The translations under genes were made by a program, and so were the position numbers. From positions 558,001 through 622,000 of the forward strand of contig JBCBHO010000003.1 in the NCBI GenBank assembly GCA_038525525.1: a stretch of DNA of 64,000 bases, in the 5' to 3' direction. The number at the start of each line of letters is the position of its first letter. Within the stretch, counting starts at the first letter, position 1. This document shows positions 25,116 through 33,493 of the stretch, piece by piece. The notes under the pieces were generated by a model that saw only the letters and a list, made by a program, of their open reading frames with translations, had not been told where the DNA came from and did not search any database. Source of the stretch: Shimia_B sp038525525. Lineage in GTDB: Bacteria > Pseudomonadota > Alphaproteobacteria > Rhodobacterales > Rhodobacteraceae.

Positions 25116-25133
25116 TGTCTGCTTGGGCTGACG
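25116..25133. promoter_or_regulatory. Degenerate second PpsR box (TGT-N12-ACG)
   Basis: TGT 25116-25118, 12 bases, ACG 25131-25133, starting 7 bp after the first box. The one-base deviation (ACG for ACA) and the spacing fit the tandem arrangement in which PpsR/CrtJ binds cooperatively. Confidence 0.5.
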
Positions 25134-25170
25134 CACCCCTATCGCCTGATAGATCCAGGGAGATCGCCGC

Positions 25171-26043
25171 ATGGAACAGCGAATCGAGGCCGCCATCGCC
25201 GCGGCCATCCGGATCGGGCAGGGGGCGGGTGCTGTCCCCGCCCGGCTATCTGCCGCGCTGGACTACGCCGTGACGCCAGGCGGGGCGCGGATCCGACCCA
25301 CCATTCTGACATCCGTGGCCATGGCCTGCGGAGATGATGCGCCGGAGATCACCGATGCCGCTGCCGCGGCGCTCGAGCTGATCCATTGCGCCTCCCTTGT
25401 CCATGACGACATGCCCTGCTTCGACGACGCGGATATGCGGCGCGGTAAGGCATCGGTCCATCGCGCCTTTTCCGAGCCGCTGGCGCTCCTCACGGGCGAC
25501 AGCCTGATCGTGCTGGCATTTGAAATTCTCGGGCGTGCTGCCCCTCGCGATCCCTTGCGTGCTGCCCACCTGACGGTCGCCCTCGCGCAGCGGACGGGCA
25601 TGCCCCATGGCATTTGCGCGGGGCAGGGCTGGGAGAGTGAGGCCGAGGTGGATCTCGATGCCTATCACCGTGCCAAGACCGGCGCGCTCTTCATCGCTGC
25701 AACGCAGATGGGGGCCATCGCTGCCGGGCAGGATCCGGAGCCTTGGGAAGAGCTCGGTGCGCGAATCGGGCAGAGCTTCCAGATCGCTGACGATCTGCGC
25801 GACGCGCTCTATGACGAGACGGCGCTGGGCAAGCCCGCGGGGCAGGATGACCTGCATGGACGCCCCAACGCTGTCTCGATGCTCGGTGTCAAAGGGGCCA
25901 TCGCGAAGCTCGATGACACGCTCGCCGGGGCCATCGCATCGATCCCGCACTGCGCTGGCGAGGCGATGCTGGCCGAGATGGTGCGGCGGTATGCCGAGCG
26001 GCTGACCCCGCTCTTCGCCGCAGCGCGCACCGCCGCCGAATAG
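25171..26043 (+). CDS. crtE: Geranylgeranyl diphosphate synthase CrtE
   Basis: A 290-residue polyprenyl synthase with the first Asp-rich motif DDMPCFDDAD at residues 79-88, GGARIRP near the N-terminus, and the second motif as DDLRDAL. The product is GGPP for phytoene and, through BchG/BchP, the phytyl tail. It is the first gene of the rightward crtEF-bchCXYZ-puf superoperon and lies 12 bp before crtF. Confidence 0.96.
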   Translation: MEQRIEAAIAAAIRIGQGAGAVPARLSAALDYAVTPGGARIRPTILTSVAMACGDDAPEITDAAAAALELIHCASLVHDDMPCFDDADMRRGKASVHRAFSEPLALLTGDSLIVLAFEILGRAAPRDPLRAAHLTVALAQRTGMPHGICAGQGWESEAEVDLDAYHRAKTGALFIAATQMGAIAAGQDPEPWEELGARIGQSFQIADDLRDALYDETALGKPAGQDDLHGRPNAVSMLGVKGAIAKLDDTLAGAIASIPHCAGEAMLAEMVRRYAERLTPLFAAARTAAE

Positions 26044-26055
26044 CGAGGCGGCCCC

Positions 26056-27195
26056 GTGAACGATACGCGCCGCATTCCCGTGCCCAAGGACGGCGTCGGC
26101 CGCTTTGGCCGTGGTCCGCGCGCGTGGCTTCTCAGGCTCGCGTCGAGCCCAAGGTTTCAGGGGTTCGCTGCCCGCAATCCCCTTCTCGCTCGCAAGGCGC
26201 GCCGTGAGGGCGAGGCGATCTTCGATCTCATTGCGGGCTTCGTGAAATCCCAGGTGCTCTTCGCCCTCGTCGACATGGACGTGCTGACGCGGTTGAGCCA
26301 CGGGCCATGCGGTGCAGAGGAGGCGGCGCCGGGCCTTCCGGCGAAGAACGCACGCCTCCTCATGGATGCCGCCTGCGCCACCGGCCTCGTCTCGAAAGGG
26401 CGCGCGGGCTATCGCCTCACCACGCGCGGGGCCGCGTTTCTCGCCGTTCCGGGCGGGCAGGCCTTGGTCCGCCATCACGCGATCTTTTACCGCGATATGA
26501 CCGATCCGTCCGCGCTCCTGCGAGGGGAGGCGGCGCCCGAACTCGCGCGCTTCTGGCCCTATGTATTCGGTGCGGGGGCCGCCGAGGATCCCGATCAGGC
26601 GCGCGCCTACTCCGACCTCATGGCGGACACCCAGCGTCTGGTGGCGGATGACACGCTGCGGATGGTGGACCTCTCTGGGGCCCTCGAAGTGCTCGATGTG
26701 GGTGGCGGCACGGGCGCGTTCCTGACAGCGCTGGGGCAGGCGTGCCACGAGCCTCGGCTCCATCTTTTCGATCTCCCCGCCGTGGCGCCGGGAGCCGAAA
26801 GCAGGTTTCGCGCGGCGGGCCTGTCGCAGCGGGCGCGGATCACGCGGGGCTCCTTTCGCGATGACCCGCTCCCTACCGGCGCTGACGTCATCACGCTGGT
26901 CCGCGTGCTTTACGACCACGACGATGAAACGGTGCGCGCGCTCCTGGAAAAGGCGCGGTCCGCTCTCCCGAAGGGGGGCCGCATCGTCATTTCCGAGCCC
27001 ATGACCGGCGGCGCGCAGCCCCATGTCCCGGGGGATGTCTACTTCGCGTTCTACACGCTGTGCATGGAGACGGGTCAGGCCCGCTCTCAGGCGCGTATCG
27101 CGGAGCTACTCGCCGGGGCCGGATTCGAGCGCATCGAGACGCCGCCCGCGCGGCGCGCCTTCGTGACATCCGTGGTGACCGCATTCCGTCGCTGA
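26056..27195 (+). CDS. crtF: Demethylspheroidene O-methyltransferase CrtF
   Basis: A 379-residue SAM-dependent O-methyltransferase with a winged-helix dimerisation N-terminal domain and the SAM motif VLDVGGGTGAFL around residue 215. The later LVRVLYDHDDE...LLEKARSALPKGGRIVISEPM is typical of this methyltransferase class. It methylates the 1-hydroxy group introduced by CrtC. The start is GTG 26056, 12 bp after crtE; no ATG fits the conserved N-terminus better. Confidence 0.95.
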   Translation: MNDTRRIPVPKDGVGRFGRGPRAWLLRLASSPRFQGFAARNPLLARKARREGEAIFDLIAGFVKSQVLFALVDMDVLTRLSHGPCGAEEAAPGLPAKNARLLMDAACATGLVSKGRAGYRLTTRGAAFLAVPGGQALVRHHAIFYRDMTDPSALLRGEAAPELARFWPYVFGAGAAEDPDQARAYSDLMADTQRLVADDTLRMVDLSGALEVLDVGGGTGAFLTALGQACHEPRLHLFDLPAVAPGAESRFRAAGLSQRARITRGSFRDDPLPTGADVITLVRVLYDHDDETVRALLEKARSALPKGGRIVISEPMTGGAQPHVPGDVYFAFYTLCMETGQARSQARIAELLAGAGFERIETPPARRAFVTSVVTAFRR

Positions 27196-27209
27196 ACCTG
27201 ACAATTCTT

Positions 27210-27253
27210 TGTCCAGTTCAATTGACATACCGATGTGTAAGGTTAGACTGACA
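27210..27253 (+). promoter_or_regulatory. Tandem PpsR/CrtJ boxes overlapping the bchC promoter
   Basis: Two perfect TGT-N12-ACA palindromes, 27210-27227 and 27236-27253, are separated by 8 bp, the spacing known for the CrtJ-regulated bchC promoter of Rhodobacter capsulatus. The first overlaps a consensus -35 TTGACA (27222-27227). With a 16-bp spacer a TAGACT -10 (27244-27249) falls inside the second box, so repressor would cover the whole promoter. It should drive bchCXYZ and read through into puf. Confidence 0.88.
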
Positions 27254-27323
27254 CTCACAGCCAGGCCCCCGCTCCGAGTCCCGACTCGCTAGCGCGCGGC
27301 ACGACGACAAGGGAGCACGACCC

Positions 27324-28262
27324 GTGCACACAACCGCCGTTCTTATGTCCGAGCCAGGCAGGCTTGGGCTTGAGACCGTGGCCCTCAAGGCCCCGGACGC
27401 GGGGGACGTCGTCGTCGAGATTGCGCATTCCGCGATATCGACCGGCACGGAAAAGCTCTTCTATTCCGGTGACATGCCGCCCTTCCCGGGCTCTGGCTTT
27501 CCGCTCGTGCCCGGCTACGAGGCCACTGGCGCGGTTGTCGAAACCAGCCCCGGCACGGGCCTTTCCGTGGGCGATACCGTCTTTGTCCCGGGCGCGGATT
27601 GCTACGACGGTGCCTTCGGGCTTTTCGGCGGCGCGACGAAACGTTTGGTGACGCCAGCCGCCCGCGCCGTGAAAATCGATTCTACCATGGGGGCGTCAGG
27701 TGCCCTCTTGGCGCTCGCCGCCACGGCGCGCCACGCCCTCGCCGCGCCCGGTGCCGCGCTGCCCGACCTCATCGTCGGGCACGGCACGCTGGGCCGGCTC
27801 TTGGCGCGGCTCACGATCATCGCCGGTGCGCCCGCGCCCGCGGTCTGGGAGATCAATCCCTCGCGCCGGGGCGCGCGCGACTACGACGTCATCGACCCCG
27901 CCAAGGACGAGCGCCACGACTACCGCGCGATCTACGATGCCTCCGGGCAGGGCGCGCTTCTCGACACGTTCATCTCGCGCCTCGCCAAGGGCGGCGAGAT
28001 CACGCTCGCGGGCTTCTACAGCGCGCCGCTTTCATTCGCCTTTCCCTCCGCCTTCCTCAAGGAAGCACGCCTGCGCGTGGCAGCGGAATGGGACAAGGCC
28101 GACCTCGACGCCGTGCGCAGCCTCATCGACAGTGGCGCGCTCGACCTCGACGATCTGATCACCCATCGCGCCGCCGCAACGGACGCTAAAGGGGCCTACG
28201 AGACCGCGTTCAGCGATCCCGCCTGCCTCAAGATGACCCTCGACTGGAGCGATATCGCATGA
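27324..28262 (+). CDS. bchC: 3-hydroxyethyl bacteriochlorophyllide a dehydrogenase BchC
   Basis: A 312-residue medium-chain dehydrogenase-like protein that oxidises the C3 hydroxyethyl group to acetyl in bacteriochlorophyll a synthesis. SAISTGTEKLFYSGDMPPFPGSGFPLVPGYE is the usual N-terminal block, followed by GCYDG-like ADCYDGAFGLFGGA and a Rossmann segment LIVGHGTLGRLLARL. It overlaps bchX by 4 bp. The 5' region has the tandem PpsR boxes. Confidence 0.97.
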   Translation: MHTTAVLMSEPGRLGLETVALKAPDAGDVVVEIAHSAISTGTEKLFYSGDMPPFPGSGFPLVPGYEATGAVVETSPGTGLSVGDTVFVPGADCYDGAFGLFGGATKRLVTPAARAVKIDSTMGASGALLALAATARHALAAPGAALPDLIVGHGTLGRLLARLTIIAGAPAPAVWEINPSRRGARDYDVIDPAKDERHDYRAIYDASGQGALLDTFISRLAKGGEITLAGFYSAPLSFAFPSAFLKEARLRVAAEWDKADLDAVRSLIDSGALDLDDLITHRAAATDAKGAYETAFSDPACLKMTLDWSDIA

Positions 28263-29257
28263 AGGACGTCCCCAATCTCAAGGACTTCTCGACCCGCCTC
28301 CGCGAAGAAGCGAACGAGGATCTGGCCGACGTCATCACCGACGAGCCCACCAAGAAGACGCAGATCATCGCGATCTACGGCAAGGGTGGCATCGGCAAAT
28401 CCTTCACGCTCGCCAATCTCAGCCACATGATGGCCGAGCAGGGCAAGCGCGTCCTGCTCATCGGTTGCGACCCGAAATCGGACACGACCTCGCTCCTCTT
28501 CGGGGGCAAGGCCTGCCCCACGATCATCGAGACCTCCACGAAGAAGAAGCTCGCGGGCGAGGAAGTCGCCGTCGGCGACGTCTGTTTCAAACGCGGCGGC
28601 GTCTTCGCCATGGAGCTCGGCGGGCCCGAGGTGGGCCGTGGCTGCGGCGGGCGCGGCATCATCCACGGCTTCGAGACGCTGGAAAAGCTCGGCTTCCACG
28701 ATTGGGATTTCGACTACGTGCTCCTCGATTTCCTGGGCGACGTGGTATGCGGCGGCTTCGGCTTGCCCATCGCGCGCGACATGGCCCAAAAAGTGATCCT
28801 CGTCGGATCGAACGACCTCCAGAGCCTCTACGTCGCCAACAATGTCTGCTCGGCGGTGGAGTATTTCCGCAAGCTCGGCGGCAATGTCGGCGTGGCCGGT
28901 CTCGTCATCAACAAGGACGATGGATCGGGCGAGGCGCAAGCCTTTGCCAAGGCCGTGGACATCCCCGTTCTCGCGTCCATTCCGCAGGACGACGACCTGC
29001 GCAAGAAATCCGCCAATTACCAGATCGTCGGCACCGCCGAGAGCCAGTGGGGCGCCTTGTTCGCCGAGCTGGGGCTCAACGTTGCCGAGGCCCCGCCGGT
29101 GCGCCCGCAGCCCCTCACCCAAGATGGATTGCTTGACCTTTTTGATGGCTCGGACACCGGCGCGGGCGTGGTTCTGGAGCCTGCCACCGACGCGGACATG
29201 CGTGGCAAGAACGCCGCGCCGAAAGTGTCGCTCGAGGTGGTCTACGACGATGCGTGA
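28259..29257 (+). CDS. bchX: Chlorophyllide a reductase iron protein subunit X
   Basis: A 332-residue NifH-like ATPase with P-loop YGKGGIGKS (residues 40-48) and the two cysteines that bridge the [4Fe-4S] cluster of the dimer, Cys129 (GRGCGGRG) and Cys164 (DVVCGG). It donates electrons to BchYZ for C7=C8 reduction of chlorophyllide a. It starts on the bchC stop (ATGA). A 60-bp gap follows before the bchY start, which is looser than the other junctions. Confidence 0.97.
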   Translation: MKDVPNLKDFSTRLREEANEDLADVITDEPTKKTQIIAIYGKGGIGKSFTLANLSHMMAEQGKRVLLIGCDPKSDTTSLLFGGKACPTIIETSTKKKLAGEEVAVGDVCFKRGGVFAMELGGPEVGRGCGGRGIIHGFETLEKLGFHDWDFDYVLLDFLGDVVCGGFGLPIARDMAQKVILVGSNDLQSLYVANNVCSAVEYFRKLGGNVGVAGLVINKDDGSGEAQAFAKAVDIPVLASIPQDDDLRKKSANYQIVGTAESQWGALFAELGLNVAEAPPVRPQPLTQDGLLDLFDGSDTGAGVVLEPATDADMRGKNAAPKVSLEVVYDDA

Positions 29258-29317
29258 GCGCCTGATCCTCCAGGCCCTTGGCGGCGCAATGACCCGGGCA
29301 GAGGCCCAGGGCGGATC

Positions 29318-30916
29318 GTGCGCGCCGTGAGTTTCGAGGTCAAATACGACGTGGCCGATGAGGCCCGTGTGGACGCCGTGACCGAGCGCGAGAGCCCGCT
29401 GGCACTCGACCGCGCACCGGCCCTGCCGAGCGATCCCGCTGCGCCTGTGGGCTGCCATTCCTCCGCCGACAGGATGGAGGCCGAGGCGCGCGCCAACGGA
29501 AATTCTGAGATGCTCGAGCGCTTTGCCGAGGACTATCCACAGGGCCCGCACGACAAGCCCCAAAGCATGTGCCCGGCCTTCGGCTCGCTCCGCGTGGGGC
29601 TCCGGATGCGGCGGGTCGCGACCGTGCTCTCCGGGTCTGCCTGCTGCGTATACGGGCTCACCTTCATCAGCCATTTCTACGGCGCCCGGCGCTCGGTGGG
29701 CTACGTGCCGTTCAACTCGGAGACGCTGGTGACCGGCAAGCTCTTCGAGGACATCCGCGACAGCGTCTACAAGATGGCCGACCCCGAGAAGTTCGATGCC
29801 ATCGTCGTCACGAACCTCTGCGTGCCGACGGCCTCGGGCGTTCCGCTCAGGCTCTTGCCCAACGAGATCAATGGCGTGCGCGTGGTGGGCATCGATGTGC
29901 CGGGCTTCGGCATCCCCACCCATGCGGAGGCCAAGGATGTCCTCGCCGGCGCGATGCTCAATTTCGCCCGTCAGGAGATCGAGGCGGGCCCCGTGCCCGC
30001 GCCCGAGAAGGCGCGCGATGGGCGGCCCACGGTCACGCTTCTGGGCGAGATGTTTCCTGCGGACCCGATGATGATCGGCGCGATGCTCGCCCCGCTCGGC
30101 CTTGCCGCCGGGCCGGTTGTGCCCTGCCGCGAATGGCGGGAGCTTTACAGCGCGCTCGATTGCGGCGCGGTGGCGGCCATCCATCCGTTCTATACCGCCG
30201 CCATGCGCGAATTCACCGCCGCGGGCAAACCAATCGTCGGTTCCGCTCCCGTGGGCTATGACGGCACCGCGTCCTGGCTCACGGCCATCGGCGAGGCCTT
30301 CGGCCTACCCGCGGCGCGGGTGGATGCCGCCAAGACCGCATTCCTGCCCGCCATAAAGGACGCCCTCGCGCGGACGCCCATCAAAGGGCGCATCACCCTG
30401 AGCGGGTATGAAGGCTCCGAGCTCCTTGTCGCGCGCCTCCTTGTCGAGAGCGGTGCCGATCTCCGCTACGTGGGCAGTGCCTGCCCCAAGACACCCTATT
30501 CCGCCGACGATGCTGCGTGGCTCGAGGCCAAGGGCGTCGAGGTCAAGTTCCGCGCCTCGCTCGAGGATGACTGCGCCGCCATGGAGGCCCACGACCCTGA
30601 CCTGACCGTCGGCACGACGCCCGTCGTGCAGAAGGCCAAGGAGCGCGCAATCCCCTCGCTCTATTACACCAATCTCATTTCTGCGCGGCCTCTCATGGGC
30701 CCTGCGGGGGCGGGATCGCTCGCGACGGTCATGAACGCGGCCATGCAGAACCGGGGTCGCATGACTCACATGAAGCGTTTCTTCGAGGGCGTGGGCGGCG
30801 GCGACACGGCGGGCGTTTGGGAAGGCGCGCCGAACCTGCGGCCCGATTTCCGCGCCGCTCATCAGAAGAAGCTCGACAAGCAGGCCCGCGCGGCCAAAGC
30901 GGCGGAGATGATCTAG
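29318..30916 (+). CDS. bchY: Chlorophyllide a reductase subunit Y
   Basis: A 532-residue NifD-like subunit of the chlorophyllide a reductase catalytic component. Recognisable segments are MCPAFGSLRVGLRMRR, GSACCVYGLTFISHFYGARRS and VVTNLCVPTASGVPL, which contain conserved Cys residues for the [4Fe-4S] cluster shared with BchZ. The start is ambiguous: GTG 29318 and GTG 29327 are both in frame and no ATG precedes the conserved part. The N-terminal 50 residues before GCHSSAD are not clearly conserved in my recollection. bchZ follows after a 118-bp spacer that holds a palindromic repeat. Confidence 0.95.
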   Translation: MRAVSFEVKYDVADEARVDAVTERESPLALDRAPALPSDPAAPVGCHSSADRMEAEARANGNSEMLERFAEDYPQGPHDKPQSMCPAFGSLRVGLRMRRVATVLSGSACCVYGLTFISHFYGARRSVGYVPFNSETLVTGKLFEDIRDSVYKMADPEKFDAIVVTNLCVPTASGVPLRLLPNEINGVRVVGIDVPGFGIPTHAEAKDVLAGAMLNFARQEIEAGPVPAPEKARDGRPTVTLLGEMFPADPMMIGAMLAPLGLAAGPVVPCREWRELYSALDCGAVAAIHPFYTAAMREFTAAGKPIVGSAPVGYDGTASWLTAIGEAFGLPAARVDAAKTAFLPAIKDALARTPIKGRITLSGYEGSELLVARLLVESGADLRYVGSACPKTPYSADDAAWLEAKGVEVKFRASLEDDCAAMEAHDPDLTVGTTPVVQKAKERAIPSLYYTNLISARPLMGPAGAGSLATVMNAAMQNRGRMTHMKRFFEGVGGGDTAGVWEGAPNLRPDFRAAHQKKLDKQARAAKAAEMI

Positions 30917-30953
30917 TGGGCGCGCGTTCAGATATCCGCCGCGATGTGCATCT

Positions 30954-31022
30954 CGTCCCGGGCTTGACCCGGGACCTCCGCCTCCCGTTGCGGGCAGAGG
31001 CCCCGGATCAGGTCCGGGGCGT
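30954..31022. repeat. Palindromic repeat element (two inverted hairpins) between bchY and bchZ
   Basis: Two hairpins face each other: TCCCGGG-CTTGA-CCCGGGA (30956-30974) and CCCCGGA-TCAGG-TCCGGGG (31001-31019). Each is the core of a roughly 25-bp unit in inverted orientation, a BIME-like composite. The unit at 30954-30978 is identical, in reverse complement, to bases 47467-47491 inside bchB. Related copies are at 32794, 47436, 51198 and 53103. Confidence 0.85.
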
Positions 31023-31034
31023 GGAGGGCGTGCC

Positions 31035-32531
31035 ATGCTAGTGCAGGATCACGACCGCGCGGGCGGATATTGGGGGGCTGTTTATGCGTTCTGCGCCGTC
31101 AAGGGCCTGCAATGCGTGATCGACGGTCCGGTGGGCTGCGAGAACCTGCCGGTGACCTCCGTCCTCCACTACACTGACGGGCTGCCGCCGCACGAGCTGC
31201 CCATCGTGGTGACGGGGCTTGGCGAGGAAGAGCTCGGCCGCGACGGCACCGAGGGCGCCATGAAGCGCGCCTGGGGCACGCTCGACCCCGCCCTCCCGGC
31301 CGTGGTGGTAACGGGCTCCATCGCCGAGATGATCGGCGGCGGCGTCACGCCCCAGGGCACCAATATCCAGCGGTTCCTGCCGCGGACGATCGACGAGGAT
31401 CAGTGGGAATGCGCGGACCGCGCCATGACCTGGATCTTCACTGAATTCGGGCAAACGAAGGGCCGCATGCCCCGCGAGGCCAAGCGCGAAGAGGGGTCGA
31501 AGCCCCGCGTGAACATCCTCGGGCCGATGTACGGCACCTTCAACATGCCCTCCGATCTCGCGGAGATCCGGCGCCTCGTCGAAGGCATCGGAGCAGAGAT
31601 CAACATGACCCATCCGCTCGGCGCGCATGTCGCGGAGATGCGGAACCTCGTCAATGCGGACGTCAATGTCGTGATGTACCGCGAGTTCGGGCGCGGGTTG
31701 GCAGAGCTTCTCGGGAAGCCCTACCTTCAAGCGCCCGTCGGGGTCGAGTCCACCACCAAGTTTTTGCGGACCCTTGGTGAACTCCTCGGACTCGACCCCG
31801 AACCTTTCATCGAGCGCGAGAAGCATTCCACGATCAAACCGGTCTGGGATCTCTGGCGCTCGGTCACGCAGGATTTCTTTGCCACGGCCTCCTTCGGGAT
31901 CGTGGCGAACGAGACCTATGCGCGAGGGGTTCGAAACTTCCTGGAGCAGGATCTCGGCTTTCCCTGCGACTTCGCGGTCGCGCGGTGCCGGGGCAAGAAG
32001 ACCGACAATGACGAGGTGCGCGCGCTTCTGCACGAGAAGAAGCCGCTCATCGTCTTGGGCTCCATCAACGAGAAAATGTACATGTCAGAATTGAAGGCAG
32101 GCCATGGTCCGCGGCCCGCCTTCATCCCGGCAAGTTTCCCGGGCGCTGCCATCAGGCGGCACGTGGGCACGCCCTTCATGGGCTATGCCGGGGCCACTTA
32201 CCTGTTGCAGGAGGTCTGCAACGGGCTCTTCGACGCGCTCTTCCACATCCTGCCGTTGGGCTCGGAGCTGGACGCGTCCGAGGCGACACCGACGACGCTG
32301 AGGAGCGATTTCCCCTGGGACGAAGACGCCCAGCAGGAGCTCGACCGCATCGTCGCCACCTATCCGATCCTGACCCGGATCTCGGCGGCCAAGGGGCTGC
32401 GCGACCGGGCCGAGAAGGCCGCGCTCGATGCCGGTGCCTCCCGCGTTCTGCGGGAGACGGTGGCCGCGCTCGCGCAGGACAGACCAGAAGACGCGGCGGC
32501 AACGACCGCCGAGGAGGGAGTGACCGCATGA
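31035..32531 (+). CDS. bchZ: Chlorophyllide a reductase subunit Z
   Basis: A 498-residue NifK-like partner of BchY. The start MLVQDHDRAGGYWGAVYAF and the cluster-binding segment DGPVGCENLPVTSVLHY are family hallmarks, as are GTFNMPSDLAEIRRL and HVGTPFMGYAGATYLLQE. With BchY it holds the substrate and a [4Fe-4S] cluster and receives electrons from BchX. It overlaps pufQ by 4 bp (ATGA), linking the pigment and puf operons. In Rhodobacter species an oxygen-regulated puf promoter lies in the 3' part of bchZ; I cannot locate it here. Confidence 0.97.
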   Translation: MLVQDHDRAGGYWGAVYAFCAVKGLQCVIDGPVGCENLPVTSVLHYTDGLPPHELPIVVTGLGEEELGRDGTEGAMKRAWGTLDPALPAVVVTGSIAEMIGGGVTPQGTNIQRFLPRTIDEDQWECADRAMTWIFTEFGQTKGRMPREAKREEGSKPRVNILGPMYGTFNMPSDLAEIRRLVEGIGAEINMTHPLGAHVAEMRNLVNADVNVVMYREFGRGLAELLGKPYLQAPVGVESTTKFLRTLGELLGLDPEPFIEREKHSTIKPVWDLWRSVTQDFFATASFGIVANETYARGVRNFLEQDLGFPCDFAVARCRGKKTDNDEVRALLHEKKPLIVLGSINEKMYMSELKAGHGPRPAFIPASFPGAAIRRHVGTPFMGYAGATYLLQEVCNGLFDALFHILPLGSELDASEATPTTLRSDFPWDEDAQQELDRIVATYPILTRISAAKGLRDRAEKAALDAGASRVLRETVAALAQDRPEDAAATTAEEGVTA

Positions 32532-32785
32532 CGGACGCAACAAACGACGTGCCTGTCGAAACGCCCATGGGCGCCAGCGAAAGCGCTATGAGCCGGATCC
32601 GGCGCAGCGCGCCCCGGCGCGAGTACTACGCGTATTTCGCGATCATCTTCGTGGCGGCGCTGCCGCTCTCGTTCCTGACCTGGGCACTCGCCGCCGGTCG
32701 CCAGCTCGCGCTGCCGGAGAAGGGCCCCATCGCCCGGGCATGGAGCCAGGCGCGGATCATCACGCCGATGATCTTCCATGCGTGA
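32528..32785 (+). CDS. pufQ: PufQ, bacteriochlorophyll-related puf protein
   Basis: An 85-residue protein with one transmembrane helix (about residues 34-54, YYAYFAIIFVAALPLSFLTWAL). It matches the PufQ family (SAPRREYYAYF and PEKGPIARAWSQARIITPMIF). PufQ affects bacteriochlorophyll synthesis or trafficking and LH/RC assembly. It starts on the bchZ stop codon and precedes pufBA as in Rhodobacter. Confidence 0.93.
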   Translation: MTDATNDVPVETPMGASESAMSRIRRSAPRREYYAYFAIIFVAALPLSFLTWALAAGRQLALPEKGPIARAWSQARIITPMIFHA

Positions 32786-33036
32786 GCGCCACACGTCCCG
32801 GACCTGACCCGGGACCTCGCCCTCCCGACGGGGGCAAAGAACAGAATTGGTGGTTGCTGGTCCGCCTGCCGCCATCACCCATACCCGGGAGCCGCAACGA
32901 ACGGGTGCCATCGATCTCTCTTCCGGTCCCTCGGGATCTGGGGGGAGGCACCTGACGCGACGTGTTCTTCGGGGCGCGGCGCGGCGGAACCCGGCCGCGG
33001 GGTGCGCGGCGTCAGTCACCTCTCGGAGGTAATACT
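32786..33036 (+). other. pufQ-pufB intercistronic leader
   Basis: These 251 bp between pufQ and pufB include one palindromic repeat unit (32794-32818). A GC-rich stretch follows, with a possible long stem closed by TGACGC/GCGTCA just before pufB. In Rhodobacter this region carries mRNA processing sites that create a stable pufBA message. The sequence shows structure but no gene. The strong ribosome site CGGAGG is 8-13 nt before pufB. Confidence 0.45.
32794..32818 (+). repeat. Single unit of the palindromic repeat, downstream of pufQ
   Basis: A 25-bp unit closely matching the one at 30954-30978, with a near-perfect CCCGG/CCGGG stem. It begins 9 bp after the pufQ stop codon and is the only solitary unit seen in the window. 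Confidence 0.75.
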
Positions 33037-33192
33037 ATGGCTGATAAAACCGACCTGTCCTTCACGGGTCTCACGGACGAGCAGGCGCAAGAGCTGCACT
33101 CGGTGTATATGAGCGGGCTGACGGTGTTCACCATCGTGGCCGTGGTCGCTCATATCCTGACGTACATCAAACTGCCCTGGTTCGCCTGGTAA
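33037..33192 (+). CDS. pufB: Light-harvesting complex 1 beta polypeptide
   Basis: A 51-residue single-span antenna protein: an acidic cytoplasmic N-terminus, then the helix GLTVFTIVAVVAHILTYI with the bacteriochlorophyll-ligating His (VAH), ending LPWFAW, which is typical of LH1 beta. Ribosome site CGGAGG precedes ATG 33037. pufA follows after 15 bp. With PufA it forms the LH1 ring around the reaction centre. Confidence 0.97.
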   Translation: MADKTDLSFTGLTDEQAQELHSVYMSGLTVFTIVAVVAHILTYIKLPWFAW

Positions 33193-33207
33193 AGGGAGCA
33201 GAGACAC

Positions 33208-33363
33208 ATGGCACAGTTCTACAAGATCTGGCTGGTTTTCGACCCTCGCCGCGTTTTCGTGGCGCAGGGCGTCTTCCTGTTCCTGCTGGCAGCGATGATT
33301 CACCTCGTCCTGCTCAGCAACGACACGACCAACTGGTTCACGCTCGCCTTCTCGGGCGGCTGA
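33208..33363 (+). CDS. pufA: Light-harvesting complex 1 alpha polypeptide
   Basis: A 51-residue LH1 alpha subunit starting MAQFYKIWLVFDPRRVF. The helix FVAQGVFLFLLAAMIHLVLL contains the bacteriochlorophyll-binding His in AAMIHL, and a short periplasmic tail follows. The family length is about 50-60 residues. Ribosome site AAGGGAG precedes ATG 33208. It is followed by two RNA hairpins before pufL. Confidence 0.97.
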   Translation: MAQFYKIWLVFDPRRVFVAQGVFLFLLAAMIHLVLLSNDTTNWFTLAFSGG

Positions 33364-33385
33364 GCCAGCGCGTGGCATGACTGCT

Positions 33386-33465
33386 GCGGGCGGGGCCAGC
33401 GCCTCGCCCGCGGCAAACCCCAATCACGGTCGATCCCCTCTCGCTTAGGTCCGCAAGCCTGCGAG
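33386..33465 (+). terminator. Two intercistronic hairpins between pufA and pufL
   Basis: The first is a 10-bp stem with one G-U pair, 33386-33395 against 33402-33411, around a CCAGCG loop. The second is smaller, CTCGC/GCGAG at 33440-33444 and 33461-33465 with an inner AGG/CCT helix. Neither has a T-run. The position matches the Rhodobacter hairpins that protect pufBA mRNA from 3' decay and give more antenna than reaction-centre protein, so mRNA stabilisation is more likely than full termination. Confidence 0.7.
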
Positions 33466-33493
33466 GGACGCCACCAAGCGGAGATTTTTGAAG

